Shown piece by piece: positions 63,738 to 64,000 of a stretch of 64,000 nt of DNA; within the stretch, counting starts at the first letter, position 1, and every line of letters starts with the position of its first letter. Where the stretch lies: positions 1 to 64,000 of the forward strand of contig NZ_JAKRRY010000024.1 in the NCBI RefSeq assembly GCF_026191675.1, read 5' to 3'. The stretch comes from Vibrio qingdaonensis. GTDB taxonomy: Bacteria > Pseudomonadota > Gammaproteobacteria > Enterobacterales > Vibrionaceae. Under the pieces are notes generated by a model. It was not told the DNA's origin. It ran no database searches and saw only the letters and a list, made by a program, of their open reading frames with translations. The translations under genes and the position numbers were made by a program.

Positions 63738-63945
63738 AAAAAGAAAAAGCCCCTTTTCCTTTGAGAGAACTGGGGCTGGGTGGTCGCCAGAGGCTGCGTG
63801 GAGATCAAGAGAAATGAACGCAAACCGGCAAACCGAACATACCTTGTTACCGTATTAGGGCAGGTTGTGAGAGAGAGCCCCAACACCTTCGCAAGATATG
63901 CATGCCTGTAAGTGATGATAGATTGCCACGTCTGGCGGCTACCAC
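63738..63945 (-). ncRNA. Candidate structured RNA next to the flagellin genes
   Basis: No ORF is supported in 63780-64000, but the - strand folds into a long closing helix. GTGGT/ACCAC, CGCCAGA/TCTGGCG and CGTGG/CCACG pair in order (63941-63945 with 63780-63784, 63931-63937 with 63785-63791, 63926-63930 with 63797-63801), separated by two bulges: 17 bp in all. The helix encloses about 125 bases and its 3' end is three bases before the terminator stem. It may be an independent RNA or the 3' untranslated end of a gene beyond the window. No promoter is clear. Confidence 0.4.
63741..63777 (-). terminator. Terminator of the right-edge transcript
   Basis: AGCCCC/GGGGCT with an 18-base loop followed by TTTTTCTTTTT on the - strand. 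It ends a transcript arriving from the right edge of the window. Bases 63469-63740 between it and the flagellin promoter show no ORF or repeat of note. Confidence 0.85.
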
Positions 63946-64000
63946 TCTTACTTAACTTACGCTGTTTACTACTGGAGTAAGGTCATCGCAGAGTTAGGCA

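Noticed and set aside
1..64000. CRISPR arrays, insertion sequences, prophage or integron features
   Set aside because: No spaced identical repeats, transposase, integrase or att-like duplications were seen; base composition and gene order are uniform with the chromosomal core.

Overview
This window is chromosomal DNA of a gammaproteobacterium of the Vibrionaceae, most likely a Vibrio. The evidence is the single polar-flagellum and chemotaxis cluster (flrABC, fliE to fliR, flhABFG, fliA, cheYZAB, parC, parP, cheW), two flagellin genes next to flaG-fliD-flaI-fliS, the system I cytochrome c maturation operon, and the aroC-prmB/smrB-sixA and fadIJ arrangements. Species cannot be fixed from the sequence alone.

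Layout. 1-5.7 kb: housekeeping genes (EF-G-like GTPase, aroC, prmB, smrB, sixA). 5.7-8.9 kb: a large M16 zinc peptidase on the + strand. 8.9-18.5 kb: a lipid block with fadI-fadJ (anaerobic-type beta-oxidation), an ECF sigma factor with a DUF3379 partner, two FadL outer-membrane fatty-acid channels and MlaA. FadR-like operators lie in front of fadI and both fadL genes. 18.7-25.7 kb: ccmABCDEFGHI (- strand, tightly overlapping). 26.0-63.4 kb: almost uninterrupted polar flagellar and chemotaxis genes, all on the - strand. These start with flagellins, cap and FliS/FlaI chaperones, then the FlrA and FlrBC regulators, basal body, export apparatus, FlhFG polar placement, FliA, and the chemosensory core with its ParC/ParP polar anchors.

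How it works together. FlrA (sigma-54 activator) is expected to switch on flrBC; FlrC, phosphorylated by FlrB, then drives the fliE operon; FliA (sigma-28) drives flagellin genes. The DNA supports this: sigma-54 -24/-12 elements are visible before flrB, fliE and flhA, and matched sigma-28 promoters with 11-bp spacers precede both flagellin genes.

Most notable observations: (1) a candidate intergenic small RNA (about 165 nt, - strand) between fadI and the ECF sigma gene; (2) a second candidate structured RNA with a 17-bp bulged closing helix and its own terminator at the right edge; (3) a 32-codon leader ORF whose stop overlaps the start of the EF-G-like gene; (4) the flrBC sigma-54 promoter embedded in the hairpin that terminates flrA; (5) a one-base deficit in a poly-A run that frameshifts the signal peptide of the first fadL; (6) repeats in CheA, CheB, ParP and FliD linkers. 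I found no CRISPR array, insertion sequence, prophage, rRNA or tRNA.
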